Part shown: positions 1 to 9,569 of the stretch, in pieces
Position numbering within the stretch: the first letter of the stretch is position 1
How the letters are laid out: each line of letters starts with the position of its first letter
Assembly: GCA_002748355.1 (NCBI GenBank)
Contig: PDSF01000040.1
Coordinates: 20,488 to 84,487, forward strand
Length of the DNA stretch: 64,000 nucleotides
Direction: 5' to 3'
DNA from: Planctomycetota bacterium
Lineage (GTDB): Bacteria; Planctomycetota; UBA1135; GCA-002748355
The notes under the pieces: model-generated
Database searches by the model: none
Told to the model about the DNA's origin: nothing
The model's input: the letters and a program-made list of their open reading frames with translations, nothing else
Position numbers and translations under genes: made by a program

Positions 1-183
1 CCGGTCGATGATGTAGCTGACCGTGTCCAGCGGCAGACCCTTTTCCTCGCGAATGCGGCGCCGACAGCGGTCTGCGAGCATTCCCAGCGTGGTCAGTTCA
101 GCTTCTTGATAGAGCTGCAGCGCTTCGTCCGGGGTCAGTGCTTGCCCACTCAGGACCTTTTTCGTGCTTGCCTTCAGGCTCAT
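1..183 (-). CDS. Partial radical SAM menaquinone (futalosine pathway) enzyme, MqnC/MqnE-like, N-terminal part only
   Basis: Reverse complement of 183..1 reads MSLKASTKKVLSGQALTPDEALQLYQEAELTTLGMLADRCRRRIREEKGLPLDTVSYIIDR and runs off the window; the 'ALxLYxxAxLxxLGxLADxxRxR...VxYIIDR' pattern is typical of MqnC/MqnE/CofH N-termini. Confidence 0.6.
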   Translation of the reverse strand, partial: MSLKASTKKVLSGQALTPDEALQLYQEAELTTLGMLADRCRRRIREEKGLPLDTVSYIIDR

Positions 184-280
184 GGGGGGGTTCCTTTGCT
201 CCGAATCACGCCGCTGCGGCGCAAAATTTCGGACGGGGGAGAGTAGCCCCGTCTATCGGGCCCCTCAAGCAGAGGAGGCC

Positions 281-1696
281 ATGCGCCCCGAGAGTCCCGC
301 TGCCGAGAGCCCTCCTATGACCGCCCGTCCAGACGATCTAATGGATCGCATCGTGAGTCTCTGTAAGCGCCGGGGCTTCATTTTCCAATCCAGTGAGATC
401 TACGGCGGGATCAACTCCTGCTACGACTATGGCCCCCTTGGCGTCGAGCTTTTGCGCAACACCAAGGAGAGCTGGTGGCGGGCCATGGTCACCTCCCGCC
501 GCGACATCGTTGGGCTCGATAGCGCCATCATTCAGAGCCCAAAAGTGTGGGAAGCCTCGGGCCATATCTCGGGCTTCAGCGACCCGCTCGTAGATTGCAA
601 AGAATGCAAATCGCGCTTCCGCGAGGACAAGCTGAATGAGGCCGTCTGCCCCAACAAGGCCTTCAAGAAGCGTCCGGCGGCCGAGTGCCAGGCGGCGGGG
701 CTCTTTACCGAGGCGCGGCAGTTCAACCTGATGTTCAAGACCCAGCTCGGTCCGGTCGAAGGGGCCGGCTCGACCGCCTATCTGCGCCCAGAGACCGCGC
801 AGGGCATCTTCACCAACTTCCTCAATGTGGTGAACGCCGCGCGTATGCGGCCTCCCTTCGGCATTGCCCAGGTCGGCAAGTCCTTCCGCAACGAGATCAC
901 GCCGGGCAACTTCGTGTTCCGGACTCGTGAGTTCGAGCAGATGGAGATGGAGTTCTTCGTGCCGCCCGCTGAGGAGGAGTATTGGTACGACTACTGGTGC
1001 AAGACACGCTTCCAGTGGTATCTCGACCTTGGGGTGCGCGAGGAGAACCTGCGCCTGCGGCCGCATGAGGACGATGAGCTGGCGCACTACAGCAGTGGTT
1101 GCTCCGACGTGGAGTTCCTCTTCCCCTGGGGCTGGGATGAGCTGGAAGGCATTGCCAAGCGCACCGACTACGACCTGAACAAGCACACCGAGCATTCGGG
1201 CGTCAAGCTGCGCTTCTTCGATGAAGAGAGCAAGGAGCACTACGTCCCCTACGTGATTGAGCCGGCTGCTGGCGTGACCCGGACGGCGATGACCTTCTTG
1301 ATCGACGCCTACGAGGAAGAGGAGCTAGGCACCGACAAGAAAGGCCGCCCTGACGTGCGCACCGTCCTCCACCTGCATCCGAGCATCGCGCCGATCACCG
1401 TCGCGGTCTTTCCCCTGGTCAAGAAGAACGGCATGCCCGAGAAGGCGGATGCGGTCGAAGAGAAGCTGCGCCTCGCTGGCATGAAGACCTTCTACGACAT
1501 GAGGGGTGCCATTGGCCGCCGCTACCGCCGCCAGGACGAGGTCGGCACGCCGTTCTGCGTGACGGTCGACGGGGAGAGCCTGGAGGACGGCACCGTGACC
1601 GTGCGCGATCGCGACTCGATGGAGCAGGTCCGGGTGCACGAGGACGAACTCGTTCCCTGGATGAATGAGCGCATCCTCAACTGGAAGCGAAGCTGA
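281..1696 (+). CDS. glyQS: Glycine--tRNA ligase (homodimeric type)
   Basis: Class II motifs: FIFQSSEIYGGINSCYDYGPLGVELLRN, RPETAQGIFTNF, FRNEITPGNFVFRTREFEQMEMEFF, C-terminal anticodon-binding region. Start may be 281 (AGAGGAGG just upstream) or 317. Confidence 0.95.
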   Translation: MRPESPAAESPPMTARPDDLMDRIVSLCKRRGFIFQSSEIYGGINSCYDYGPLGVELLRNTKESWWRAMVTSRRDIVGLDSAIIQSPKVWEASGHISGFSDPLVDCKECKSRFREDKLNEAVCPNKAFKKRPAAECQAAGLFTEARQFNLMFKTQLGPVEGAGSTAYLRPETAQGIFTNFLNVVNAARMRPPFGIAQVGKSFRNEITPGNFVFRTREFEQMEMEFFVPPAEEEYWYDYWCKTRFQWYLDLGVREENLRLRPHEDDELAHYSSGCSDVEFLFPWGWDELEGIAKRTDYDLNKHTEHSGVKLRFFDEESKEHYVPYVIEPAAGVTRTAMTFLIDAYEEEELGTDKKGRPDVRTVLHLHPSIAPITVAVFPLVKKNGMPEKADAVEEKLRLAGMKTFYDMRGAIGRRYRRQDEVGTPFCVTVDGESLEDGTVTVRDRDSMEQVRVHEDELVPWMNERILNWKRS

Positions 1697-1737
1697 GCTA
1701 TTTGCGCGGCAGCTTTGGCGATCTGCTTGGGGGCCCC

Positions 1738-3909
1738 ATGATGCTCACTCGGATTCTGCTGCTGCTCAGCTTGGCTGGGGCCTTGCTCGCGCAGGCACCG
1801 AGAGATCTCTCTCCGCTCCGGCTGGGAGCAGGAGAGGCACCTCGTATCGACGGTTTGCTGATCGATGCGATCTGGGAGAAAGCTCCTGAGATCGGTCGTT
1901 TGACGCAGGTCTTGCCGATCGAAGGTGCGGTGCCGACGCAGCGCACGGTGGTCCGGATCTGCTACGACGCGGAAAACCTCTACATCGGAATCCACTGCTA
2001 TGACGAGCCACGTCTGATTCGGGCCAACCTGATGGCGCGCGATGCCAGGCTCGACCCCGACGACCGTGTCGAGTTTTGGGTCGACTCCTTCGGCACCGCA
2101 CAGGCTGGCTATTGGTTCCAGATCAGCCCCGGCGGCAGTAAGGGCGATGCTCTGCTCAGCGACGCGGGGCGGCGCTTTAACAAGAGCTGGGATGGCGTCT
2201 TCCTGGCGCGCAGCCGCATGGTCGATGACGGCTGGAGTGCCGAGCTGGCCTTGCCCTACAAGACCCTCGCCTTTGATCCCAATGCGGCGGCCTGGGGCTT
2301 CAATCTGCGCCGGATCCGCAAGGAGAGTGGCGAGGAGATGCGTTGGGCCTCGCCGAAGAGCCTGTACCGCTTTTTCGACCTGCGGCGCGGTGGTCGGCTC
2401 TTCGGTTTGGAAAAGCTGGAGCAGGGGCTTGGGGTCGACTTCAGCCCATATCTCAAGGCCGCGGCCAAGCGAAACGCCCTGCAGCGCCGCGACTTTGTGC
2501 GCAGCGGCGATATCGGTGGCGATCTCAGCTACCGAATCACGCCTTCCCTCGCCTTGCAGCTGACGGCCCGCACTGATTTTGCCGAGACCGAGGTCGACTC
2601 AAGGCGGGTGAATCTGAGCCGTTTCCCGCTCTTCTTCCCAGAGAAGCGCGACTTCTTCCTCGCCGATGCCGACCTCTTCGAGTTCGGGGCTCCCAGCTGG
2701 TCGCGATCGATGCGCCCGTTCTTTAGTCGGCGCATTGGTCGTGACAACAAGGGTAAGCCGGTGACTTTGCTGGGAGGGGCGAAGCTGGCCGGGCGGGTCG
2801 ATGGCTGGAGCCTCGGAGCCTTGACGACGCTGGTCGACGAGCACGATGGCCTGGGAGAGAAAGCTCTTACGACTGCGCGGGTGACCAAGCAGGTGAGCGA
2901 TCAGTTCACGGTCGGAGGCATCGTTACCGACGGTCGACCCGGCGCTGAAGGGGACGCTGCCAGCTTTGGCGCCGATCTCAAGTTTAGTGGCGGCGATCTC
3001 TTCGCCGAGGCCAGCAACTTCGATGCGTGGGGCTACTACGTGCAGAGCACCGGCGATGGGCCTGGTGGCGAGGGGGCTGCGTACGGCGTCCAAGCCGACT
3101 TCCGCACCCGTGAGTTCGACTGGAGCACGAGCTTCCACACTGTGGATCCGGACTTTGAGCCCGAGCTTGGTTTCGTTCGCCGCCGCGATATCCGGCAGTA
3201 TCGAACGGCACCTCGTGTTAACTGGTGGATCGATGGAGAGACGGTGCGGCGTTTGTACTTCCGCATCGCACCGACCCTGAGCACCAATCATTCGGGCGAG
3301 GTGGATTCCTGGGCTGTGCCGGTGGGCTGGCTTGGGCTGCGGCTACAGTCGGGCGATAGCCTCCAGTTCGAGACCCACCGGATCCATGAACGTCTGGATC
3401 AGGCCTTCGAGATTCGCAGCGGCATTTCTATCCCTGCGGCGCGCTACACGATGACTCGCCACTTCGCGACGCTGAGGTTTTCGGATGCGCGCCAGCTCTC
3501 GGGGAGCTTCCGCTTCGAATACGGCGACTTCTATGACGGCAGCTTGCTGCAGATCTCTCTCTCGCCTCGACTGATTACGAGTCCCTACTGGCAGCTCTCT
3601 GCGACGCTGCGGGATATCCGCGTCGATTTGAATGGCGGCAAGTTCGACACGCAGGTCTACGAGGGTCATCTCGACGTGACGCTTAGCCCCGAGATCTCAT
3701 GGCGCAACCTCGTGCAGTACGACAGCGACTCTGAGTCTCTGGCCTGGCAGAGCCGCTTGCGCTGGACCTTTGACCCGGGGCGCGAACTCTTCGTGCTCGG
3801 CAGCTTTGGCTGGGATCGGGATGATCAGGGCGGTTTGCGCCAAGATGCACCGTTGTTGCCGAACTCTCAGGATTTGACGCTCAAGCTCGTCTACCTGCTT
3901 CGCTTCTGA
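1738..3909 (+). CDS. DUF5916 domain protein (N-terminal CBM9-like domain, C-terminal outer-membrane beta-barrel-like domain)
   Basis: Signal peptide; 'PRIDGLLIDAIWEKAP' CBM9-like start; 'FPEKRDFFLADADLFEFG' signature; long beta-rich C-terminus ending in LVYLLRF. Confidence 0.8.
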   Translation: MMLTRILLLLSLAGALLAQAPRDLSPLRLGAGEAPRIDGLLIDAIWEKAPEIGRLTQVLPIEGAVPTQRTVVRICYDAENLYIGIHCYDEPRLIRANLMARDARLDPDDRVEFWVDSFGTAQAGYWFQISPGGSKGDALLSDAGRRFNKSWDGVFLARSRMVDDGWSAELALPYKTLAFDPNAAAWGFNLRRIRKESGEEMRWASPKSLYRFFDLRRGGRLFGLEKLEQGLGVDFSPYLKAAAKRNALQRRDFVRSGDIGGDLSYRITPSLALQLTARTDFAETEVDSRRVNLSRFPLFFPEKRDFFLADADLFEFGAPSWSRSMRPFFSRRIGRDNKGKPVTLLGGAKLAGRVDGWSLGALTTLVDEHDGLGEKALTTARVTKQVSDQFTVGGIVTDGRPGAEGDAASFGADLKFSGGDLFAEASNFDAWGYYVQSTGDGPGGEGAAYGVQADFRTREFDWSTSFHTVDPDFEPELGFVRRRDIRQYRTAPRVNWWIDGETVRRLYFRIAPTLSTNHSGEVDSWAVPVGWLGLRLQSGDSLQFETHRIHERLDQAFEIRSGISIPAARYTMTRHFATLRFSDARQLSGSFRFEYGDFYDGSLLQISLSPRLITSPYWQLSATLRDIRVDLNGGKFDTQVYEGHLDVTLSPEISWRNLVQYDSDSESLAWQSRLRWTFDPGRELFVLGSFGWDRDDQGGLRQDAPLLPNSQDLTLKLVYLLRF

Positions 3910-4041
3910 GCGCGGCCAAACAAAGAGGTCTGAGGGGACCCTCGCGCAGGAGGCCCAGCACAAGAGGCTCAGCACAGGAGGCTCTTGCGAGCGCGCGCCA
4001 TTACAGAAAATCGGCGCACCGGGCGGCGAGAACGCCCGGTG

Positions 4042-4743
4042 TCACTTGTCGTCGTCGCGAGGGAAGGGGATCTGCAGCCCGTTCGGCTCGTCGTCGTCAT
4101 CGCCCGAGTCGAACTCGACGCCATCGAGGTTATCGAAATCGACTTCGACATCGTCGTCTTCGTGGTATTTGCCGAAGAGATCGATGTCGTCGTCTTCATC
4201 ATCGTCGTCGTAGCCACCGAAGCGATTCTTCGCACCACCCTTCGAGCGCTCGGGTGGCCGACCGCCGGAGTTGGGTTGGCTACGGCGCTCTGTTTCCTCG
4301 CGGCGACGAGGTGGCTCCTTCTCGCGCCGCCTTTGGGCCCGGGCCCGGTCCTCGTCCATGTCTTCGCGTGGAGGTGGGGCTGCGTCTTCTCGAGGACCTC
4401 GCCGGTGGGGGCGATCGTCCCCCCGCCCTTCAGGACGGGGGCCGCGCGCAGCGCCACGATCTGGCCGGTGGCCACGAGGGCCGCCGCGGTTGTCCCCGCG
4501 CTCTTCGGCCTCGCGGAGTCGCAGCGGACGTCCGCGCAGCTCCGAGCCGTCGAGCTCGCGGAGGGCCTTACTGCCCTCCTCGGGATTTTGGAACTCTACG
4601 AAACCGAAGCCCCGAGACTTGCCGGTCTCACGGTCTTGGATCACGCGGAAGAAAGAGAGCTGACCAAACGGAGAGAAGGCCTGCTCGATATCGCTGTCAG
4701 AGACCTCGTAGCTGAGATTCCCGACGAAGATTCGGAACGACAT
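4042..4743 (-). CDS. RRM-domain RNA-binding protein with Arg/Gly-rich linker and poly-Asp C-terminal tail
   Basis: MSFRIFVGNLSYEVSDSDIEQAFSPFG...GKSRGFGFVEF has RNP2/RNP1 motifs; tail contains DDDDEDDDIDLFGKYHEDDDVEVDFDN. Confidence 0.85.
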   Translation of the reverse strand: MSFRIFVGNLSYEVSDSDIEQAFSPFGQLSFFRVIQDRETGKSRGFGFVEFQNPEEGSKALRELDGSELRGRPLRLREAEERGDNRGGPRGHRPDRGAARGPRPEGRGDDRPHRRGPREDAAPPPREDMDEDRARAQRRREKEPPRRREETERRSQPNSGGRPPERSKGGAKNRFGGYDDDDEDDDIDLFGKYHEDDDVEVDFDNLDGVEFDSGDDDDEPNGLQIPFPRDDDK

Positions 4744-4960
4744 GGATGCTGGAAACGGGGCAGACGAAATAGTCCGCGCGTCAGGACTCGACGATGCCAC
4801 AGCGGGCTGATAATCGCTCGAAGCATAGCAACGAGAAGAAGCGCTGGAAGAGGGGGAAAGCCCCACTCTGCGCGCAGCTTGGCTCGAAACCCCTCGGGGT
4901 CAATAGGGTCATGCTGCCGAAAACGTGCCATCTTCGGCTCCACGCTGCTACTTTCGTTTG

Positions 4961-5314
4961 ATGCCTTCTCTACCGACCTCGCTTTCGCGCGCCTTTCTCG
5001 CTGGCTTCCTCGCCCTCGGTCTCGCCTTTGGTCTTGGCTGCAATTCTGCTGCTGGAGGCGTCCCGGAGATGCGTGGGAGCAAAATCGCGGTCAAAATCCT
5101 GGACTCCGAAAGGCTTGAATTCGACGGCAAAGCCCGGCCCTGGGACGAATTCCTCGATCTGATCGCCGAGCGGGTGCGCAATGCCAAGGGGCAGGTCGAC
5201 GCTCTTCCTTGGGTTCTGATCTCGGCGAAGCCTGGGCTGTCCTTTGACGTTACCGAGGAGATGCTCTCAGCCCTGCAGGAGCTGGGGGTGCGTTCCGTCA
5301 GCCTCGGGGACTGA
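4961..5314 (+). CDS. Small putative lipoprotein, function unknown
   Basis: MPSLPTSLSRAFLAGFLALGLAFGLGCNSAAGG: signal peptide plus lipobox LGC; conserved-looking globular remainder. Confidence 0.6.
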   Translation: MPSLPTSLSRAFLAGFLALGLAFGLGCNSAAGGVPEMRGSKIAVKILDSERLEFDGKARPWDEFLDLIAERVRNAKGQVDALPWVLISAKPGLSFDVTEEMLSALQELGVRSVSLGD

Positions 5315-5326
5315 GGCCTTGAAATG

Positions 5327-5680
5327 TCGAGCTCAGAAACACGCGGCTTTGCGCTGAGAGCCTTGGGGTCTTTGGCGGGATCTGCGCGAGTACCTCGTGC
5401 CTCTGGAGGTCGAGATCCTGTCCTCGGGAGAGGATGATGGCTTTCCGGGCACCCGCGAGCTGCTTGGCTGGCTCGGGGGAGAGGGAGGGCAGCTGGCTCT
5501 CGCTTCCAACTGCCAGGAGGCCTAGTACGCAGCGATACTCGAAGGCTAAGGGCTCGGGCCCTTGGTCGATGCGGCCTATTGTTTGGATCGTCCAGGCGGA
5601 AGAGACAGGGCCGACAGGGTGGCGCAGGTGCTGGAGCGACTGAGCTTGCGTACCGAGGATCTTGACGATTAGTCTTCCGG
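5327..5680 (+). pseudogene. Probable decayed coding region of unknown family
   Basis: Coding-like segments (LWRDLREYLVPLEVEILSSGEDDGFPGTRELLGWLGGEGGQLALASNCQEA and GPLVDAAYCLDRPGGRDRADRVAQVLERLSLRTEDLDD) are separated by in-frame stops, with no intact ORF. Confidence 0.35.
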
Positions 5681-5681
5681 G

Positions 5682-6224
5682 GTGAACGAGGGTCCGAGCC
5701 ACAGTCTTCCGCAGCCACCTGTCCTCTACGACTATGGCGAGGGCCTGCTCGCGCTGTGGGATGCCGAGGAGTTGTCGGGGTCCTGGCGGGTGGAGTGGAA
5801 TATCCGAATGCGAACGCGAGCGGGGGTCGCCTACCTTGATGCCCTACGCATTGAGCTCAATCCGCGTTTGCTGGCGCGGCATCCGGCACAGGTCAAAGAA
5901 TGCCTCTGCCATGAATTGGCCCACCTCGTCGTTCATCGGCGGCACGGCCGCGCCGCCCAGGCGCATGGTGTGGAGTGGGGGGCCTTGATGGAGAGGGCGG
6001 GCTTCTCCGCGAACCGCACCCACCACTTTGATACGAGGGGGCTACGGCAGCGCCGCCAGCGCTATCTCTATCTGCACCAGTGCCAGGGTTGTCAGGCCCA
6101 TTGGATGGCGCGCAAGGTTCGCCGCGATCTCGTATGTCGGCGCTGCGGACCCGGGCCGGTACGTGTGCTGCGTGCCCCCGACACTAAGGAGGGGGCCCGC
6201 AAGCTGCGCGAGGCGCTTGAGTGA
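5682..6224 (+). CDS. SprT-like zinc metallopeptidase domain protein
   Basis: HELAHLVVHRRHGRAAQAHGVEWGALMERAG followed by C-terminal C..C / C..C zinc ribbon (CQGCQAHW...LVCRRCG). Confidence 0.85.
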   Translation: MNEGPSHSLPQPPVLYDYGEGLLALWDAEELSGSWRVEWNIRMRTRAGVAYLDALRIELNPRLLARHPAQVKECLCHELAHLVVHRRHGRAAQAHGVEWGALMERAGFSANRTHHFDTRGLRQRRQRYLYLHQCQGCQAHWMARKVRRDLVCRRCGPGPVRVLRAPDTKEGARKLREALE

Positions 6225-6280
6225 GCATGCTCTCCGGAGCTGTCGTTCAGCGAGAAGCCTTGCGCTTCGCGGAGAGGCTT

Positions 6281-6556
6281 TTAGCGCCCGTTTAGCCTCA
6301 GCAGGCGCTGATGAACGCGACGGAACTCGCGCTCGAGCTGCTCATTGCGCTCGAGTAGTTCCTCGATGGCGTCGTGCTCTTCGTCGTCGGCGCCTTCGTT
6401 GTCATCGCAGCCCCTTCTGGGACGCTTGTGGCTGTCGCAGCTCTTGCCCTTGCGCCACAGGGGCGAAGAAGGTCCTTGCGAGTGAATACATTGGCCATTT
6501 CCTGGATGGCGACGGGCTTCTGAATCCGAGGCTGGGCCGCGCTTCGCTTGGCTCAT
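6281..6556 (-). CDS. Small hypothetical protein with coiled-coil C-terminus
   Basis: ORF 91 aa; C-terminus EEHDAIEELLERNEQLEREFRRVHQRLLRLNGR looks coding; N-terminal part uncertain. Confidence 0.3.
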   Translation of the reverse strand: MSQAKRGPASDSEARRHPGNGQCIHSQGPSSPLWRKGKSCDSHKRPRRGCDDNEGADDEEHDAIEELLERNEQLEREFRRVHQRLLRLNGR

Positions 6557-6659
6557 TGCATCTGGCCCCCTACGAGCCCTTGGGCCACCTCGGCCTCGCC
6601 GCTATGCTGCTCTGCTCGCTACCGCCCCCCTTTGCCCAATAAACCGAGAACTCAGGCCG

Positions 6660-7772
6660 ATGCTCCATCTGTTCCGACCTGCGCTCCGTCGCGCCGCTCT
6701 ACCCGCCCTCTGCCTCAGTTTTGCCCTTGCAGTGCCGGTTGCGGCTCAGGGTAACTACGACATCGTTGAGCTGACCGACGGCACGACGATGGATCAAGTC
6801 CGTGTGCTCCGCTTCAACTTCCGCGAGCTCGTGGTGAAGGAGAGGTCCAGGGAGCGCAAGATCCCGCGGGAGAAAGTTTTCCACATCAAGCTCAACACGA
6901 GCGCTGCGCGTGGACTCTTCAAACGTGCGCGCAAGGCCGTGGCAGAGGAAAACTGGGCTGTGGCCTGGGAGTCCTTCATCGCAGCTGGCAACAAGGCGAA
7001 GAAGCGGAGCAATCTCCGAGACTTCGCTCCGCAGTTTGCTTACTGGCAGGCCTACCTGATCGCCAGGGAGCACGGCAGTGCCGCCGAGCGTCAGGAGACC
7101 GTCGATCTGTTGAAGGGGCAGAAGGACACAGGCTTCTATCCCAATCTCTGGGAGATCAATGTTCGGGCTGCGATGTCTGCCGGCGCTGACAGGGCTGCGC
7201 TGAGTAAGGCCAAGTCCGTGGTCCGGCAGTTCTCAGACTTTGCTAAGAGCAAGCTGAGCGAGATGTACCAAAAGGAAGCTGAGGTCTACATGACGCAGGT
7301 TCGGCTGCGCCTGCGAGAGATCGACGGTAAGCAGGCTCAGAAGACGTATCAGGCCCTGCATACCCAGGTGAAAGGCAAGTATCACAGCCTTGAGAACTTA
7401 CTCAGTCTCGAAATCGCCCGTGCCGAGTTGCTACAGAACCACGTCGAAGAGGCTCGAGCTTTGTTCCGCGGCATTATTGAGAGTGGCGCCGCTGATGAAG
7501 ACACGATGATCGGGGCCTATGTCGGGGTTGGCCATTCCTGGATGAATATGCCGGGTCGTGGCAAGGAAGAAGCACGTAAGGCGCTCTCCAACTTTATGCG
7601 CGCGGTGGTGCTCTATCCCAAGGGCGATGTGGAGCGTCTCGGTGAAGCCTGTTATTTCGCGATCAAGGCCTATCGAGTTTGGGATCCGAAGGCGACTAGT
7701 GAGATGCGGCGTATCTACACCCGCCTGAAGCGCAGCTATGGAAAGAGTTCTTGGGCTAGTAAGCAGCTGTGA
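6660..7772 (+). CDS. Secreted TPR-like hypothetical protein
   Basis: N-terminal signal peptide ending in VAAQ; long helical-repeat-like protein with coherent coding character. Confidence 0.65.
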   Translation: MLHLFRPALRRAALPALCLSFALAVPVAAQGNYDIVELTDGTTMDQVRVLRFNFRELVVKERSRERKIPREKVFHIKLNTSAARGLFKRARKAVAEENWAVAWESFIAAGNKAKKRSNLRDFAPQFAYWQAYLIAREHGSAAERQETVDLLKGQKDTGFYPNLWEINVRAAMSAGADRAALSKAKSVVRQFSDFAKSKLSEMYQKEAEVYMTQVRLRLREIDGKQAQKTYQALHTQVKGKYHSLENLLSLEIARAELLQNHVEEARALFRGIIESGAADEDTMIGAYVGVGHSWMNMPGRGKEEARKALSNFMRAVVLYPKGDVERLGEACYFAIKAYRVWDPKATSEMRRIYTRLKRSYGKSSWASKQL

Positions 7773-7800
7773 CCTCGTTAGGACCCCGCTCCGACAGATG

Positions 7801-7841
7801 GTCTAGAAAGAGGGGTCTAGAGAAGAGGGGTCTAGAGAGGG
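7801..7841. repeat. Short tandem repeat (~14 bp x3, consensus GTCTAGAGAAGAGGG)
   Basis: gtctagaaagaggg / gtctagagaagaggg / gtctagagaggg, read directly. Confidence 0.85.
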
Positions 7842-7857
7842 TCTCGATGAGAGGATC

Positions 7858-8517
7858 TTGGCGGATGTGCCTGGCCTTGCGTTGAAGTTACTCGACGCTG
7901 CAGCGTTCTGGCTCTTCCGGCAGTCAGTGCTGATTTTGTTTCGCCTGCTCTTCGGGTATCGCGTGCGCGGCCTCGTTCCTAGAACGGGGCCGTGTGTCGT
8001 TGTAGCTAATCACACGAGCTTTCTCGACGCGCTGCTTCTCGGTGGCGTCACGGCGCGGCGCATGCGCTTCGTGATGACGGACGAATATGCGAACGTACGC
8101 GGTTTACGCTGGTTTTTGCGTTGGAATCGCGTGCTCCTGGTTCGTGAGCATGCGCGTTCGAGCCGAAAGGTCTTTGCTGATGTGCAGGCTGTGCTCGAAG
8201 CCGGTGGTGTCGTCGCGATCTTCCCTGAGGGAGGAATCTCTCAAGACGGAAGGCTGCAGCCTCTCCAGCCGGGAGTGCTGCTGATGGCCGAACGGGCGGG
8301 GGTGCCATTGGTTCCCGTGGGGATTTCCGGGGCCTTCCGGGCATTGCCACGCCACCGCTCTTGGCCGCGTCCGGCGACCATCACTTGCCGAGTGGGGGAG
8401 GCGATACGAGTGGAAGAACTCTTGCCGCCGGAGCGGAAGCGGAAGGAGGCGTTGCTGTGTGGAGCCGAGCGCCTGCGGCTGAGCCTCGCAGAGCTGGTGG
8501 AGTCATCGCTCAATTGA
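7858..8517 (+). CDS. plsC: 1-acyl-sn-glycerol-3-phosphate acyltransferase (PlsC family)
   Basis: NHTSFLD (HX4D-type) and FPEGGIS motifs; hydrophobic N-terminus; TTG start proposed. Confidence 0.85.
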   Translation: MADVPGLALKLLDAAAFWLFRQSVLILFRLLFGYRVRGLVPRTGPCVVVANHTSFLDALLLGGVTARRMRFVMTDEYANVRGLRWFLRWNRVLLVREHARSSRKVFADVQAVLEAGGVVAIFPEGGISQDGRLQPLQPGVLLMAERAGVPLVPVGISGAFRALPRHRSWPRPATITCRVGEAIRVEELLPPERKRKEALLCGAERLRLSLAELVESSLN

Positions 8518-9238
8518 AAAAGCGGTATTTGAAGATCGCGAACAGCGCGGCGATGCCATCGCGCCAGGAGATCTTCTTACCTTCTTTGATGGCTCGCCCC
8601 GAGTAGCTAATCGGCACTTCGTAGACGCGACAGCCGAGCTTGGCGATTTTGGCTGTGATTTCGGGCTCTACGTCGAAGCGGCGGCTCTTGAGCTTGATGT
8701 TCTGCAATACCTCACGCCGGAACATCTTGTAGCAGGTCTCCATGTCGGTGAGGTTGAGGTTCGTCGTGAGGTTGCTGAGGAAGGTCAGAAAACGATTGCC
8801 GAGGTAGTGCGAGTAGAGGTGGACGCGCGCGTAGCGGCGCACTAGGAAGCGCGAGCCATAGACGACGTCGGCCTTGCCTTCGAGTATCGGTTGCAGCAAA
8901 TCGATGTATTCGTTTGGGTCGTATTCGAGGTCTGCGTCCTGGATGATTGCTACGTCGCCTTTGATGTGTTTGATGGCCGTTTGCAGCGCCGCCCCCTTGC
9001 CTTTGTTGCGTGGGTGCCGAAAGACCCGGATCCCCGGCTCCTTTTCGAGTTCGGTGAGGATTTCGCTGCTCCGGTCGGTGGAGCCGTCATCTACCAGGAT
9101 GATTTCTTTGCGCGTCGGCTCCTCCTGGACCTTGGCGACGATGTTGCGGAGCGTTGCTTCCTCGTCGTAGACCGGAATCATGACAGAGAGGAGGAAGCTC
9201 TTCGCATCGATCCGTGGCAGCTTCTCGATCTTTGGCAC
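8510..9238 (-). CDS. Glycosyltransferase family 2 (dolichyl-phosphate mannosyltransferase-like)
   Basis: VMIPVYDEEATLRNIV...EIILVDDGSTDRSSEIL...NKGKGAALQTAIKHIKGDVAIIQDADLEYDP. Confidence 0.9.
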   Translation of the reverse strand: MPKIEKLPRIDAKSFLLSVMIPVYDEEATLRNIVAKVQEEPTRKEIILVDDGSTDRSSEILTELEKEPGIRVFRHPRNKGKGAALQTAIKHIKGDVAIIQDADLEYDPNEYIDLLQPILEGKADVVYGSRFLVRRYARVHLYSHYLGNRFLTFLSNLTTNLNLTDMETCYKMFRREVLQNIKLKSRRFDVEPEITAKIAKLGCRVYEVPISYSGRAIKEGKKISWRDGIAALFAIFKYRFFN

Positions 9239-9522
9239 TGCGGCTCCTTTGCCGGATTACTTGCAAGGTCGTAGAGGTAGCGAGGCCTAGCGGGCAACTA
9301 GAAAAGACGCGCGGCAGCAAGGTACCGCCTTTCACCTCTGGGGGACGCCAGAAAGCTTCGAGGAATATCTGGAATCACCTCTTCCCCTTCGAGCTGCCAT
9401 CCCCCCCTCGCTTGCGCCTTTGCGAAAAGCAGCGCCTTTCTCCGCAGTTTTCGCATCGGCGATGCCTCTAGGAGTGGGCCGCCATGGGGGCGGCTCTCGG
9501 GTTCTTCCCGGATCGTGGTAGG

Positions 9523-9550
9523 CAGGCCGCCCGGCTTTCCTGGCGGCCTG
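9523..9550 (+). promoter_or_regulatory. Perfect 9-bp stem-loop upstream of the sigma factor gene
   Basis: CAGGCCGCC-CGGCTTTCCT-GGCGGCCTG, about 20 nt before the proposed GTG start at 9570; terminator or leader hairpin. Confidence 0.5.
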
Positions 9551-9569
9551 TTGGGGAAGGGGGCGTGAA

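Noticed and set aside
338-1240. 300-aa minus-strand ORF
   Set aside because: Antisense to glycyl-tRNA synthetase.
6240-6285. Possible terminator after the SprT-like gene (AAGCCT...AGGCTTTT)
   Set aside because: Stem only ~6 bp with long loop and a short T-run; too weak to call.
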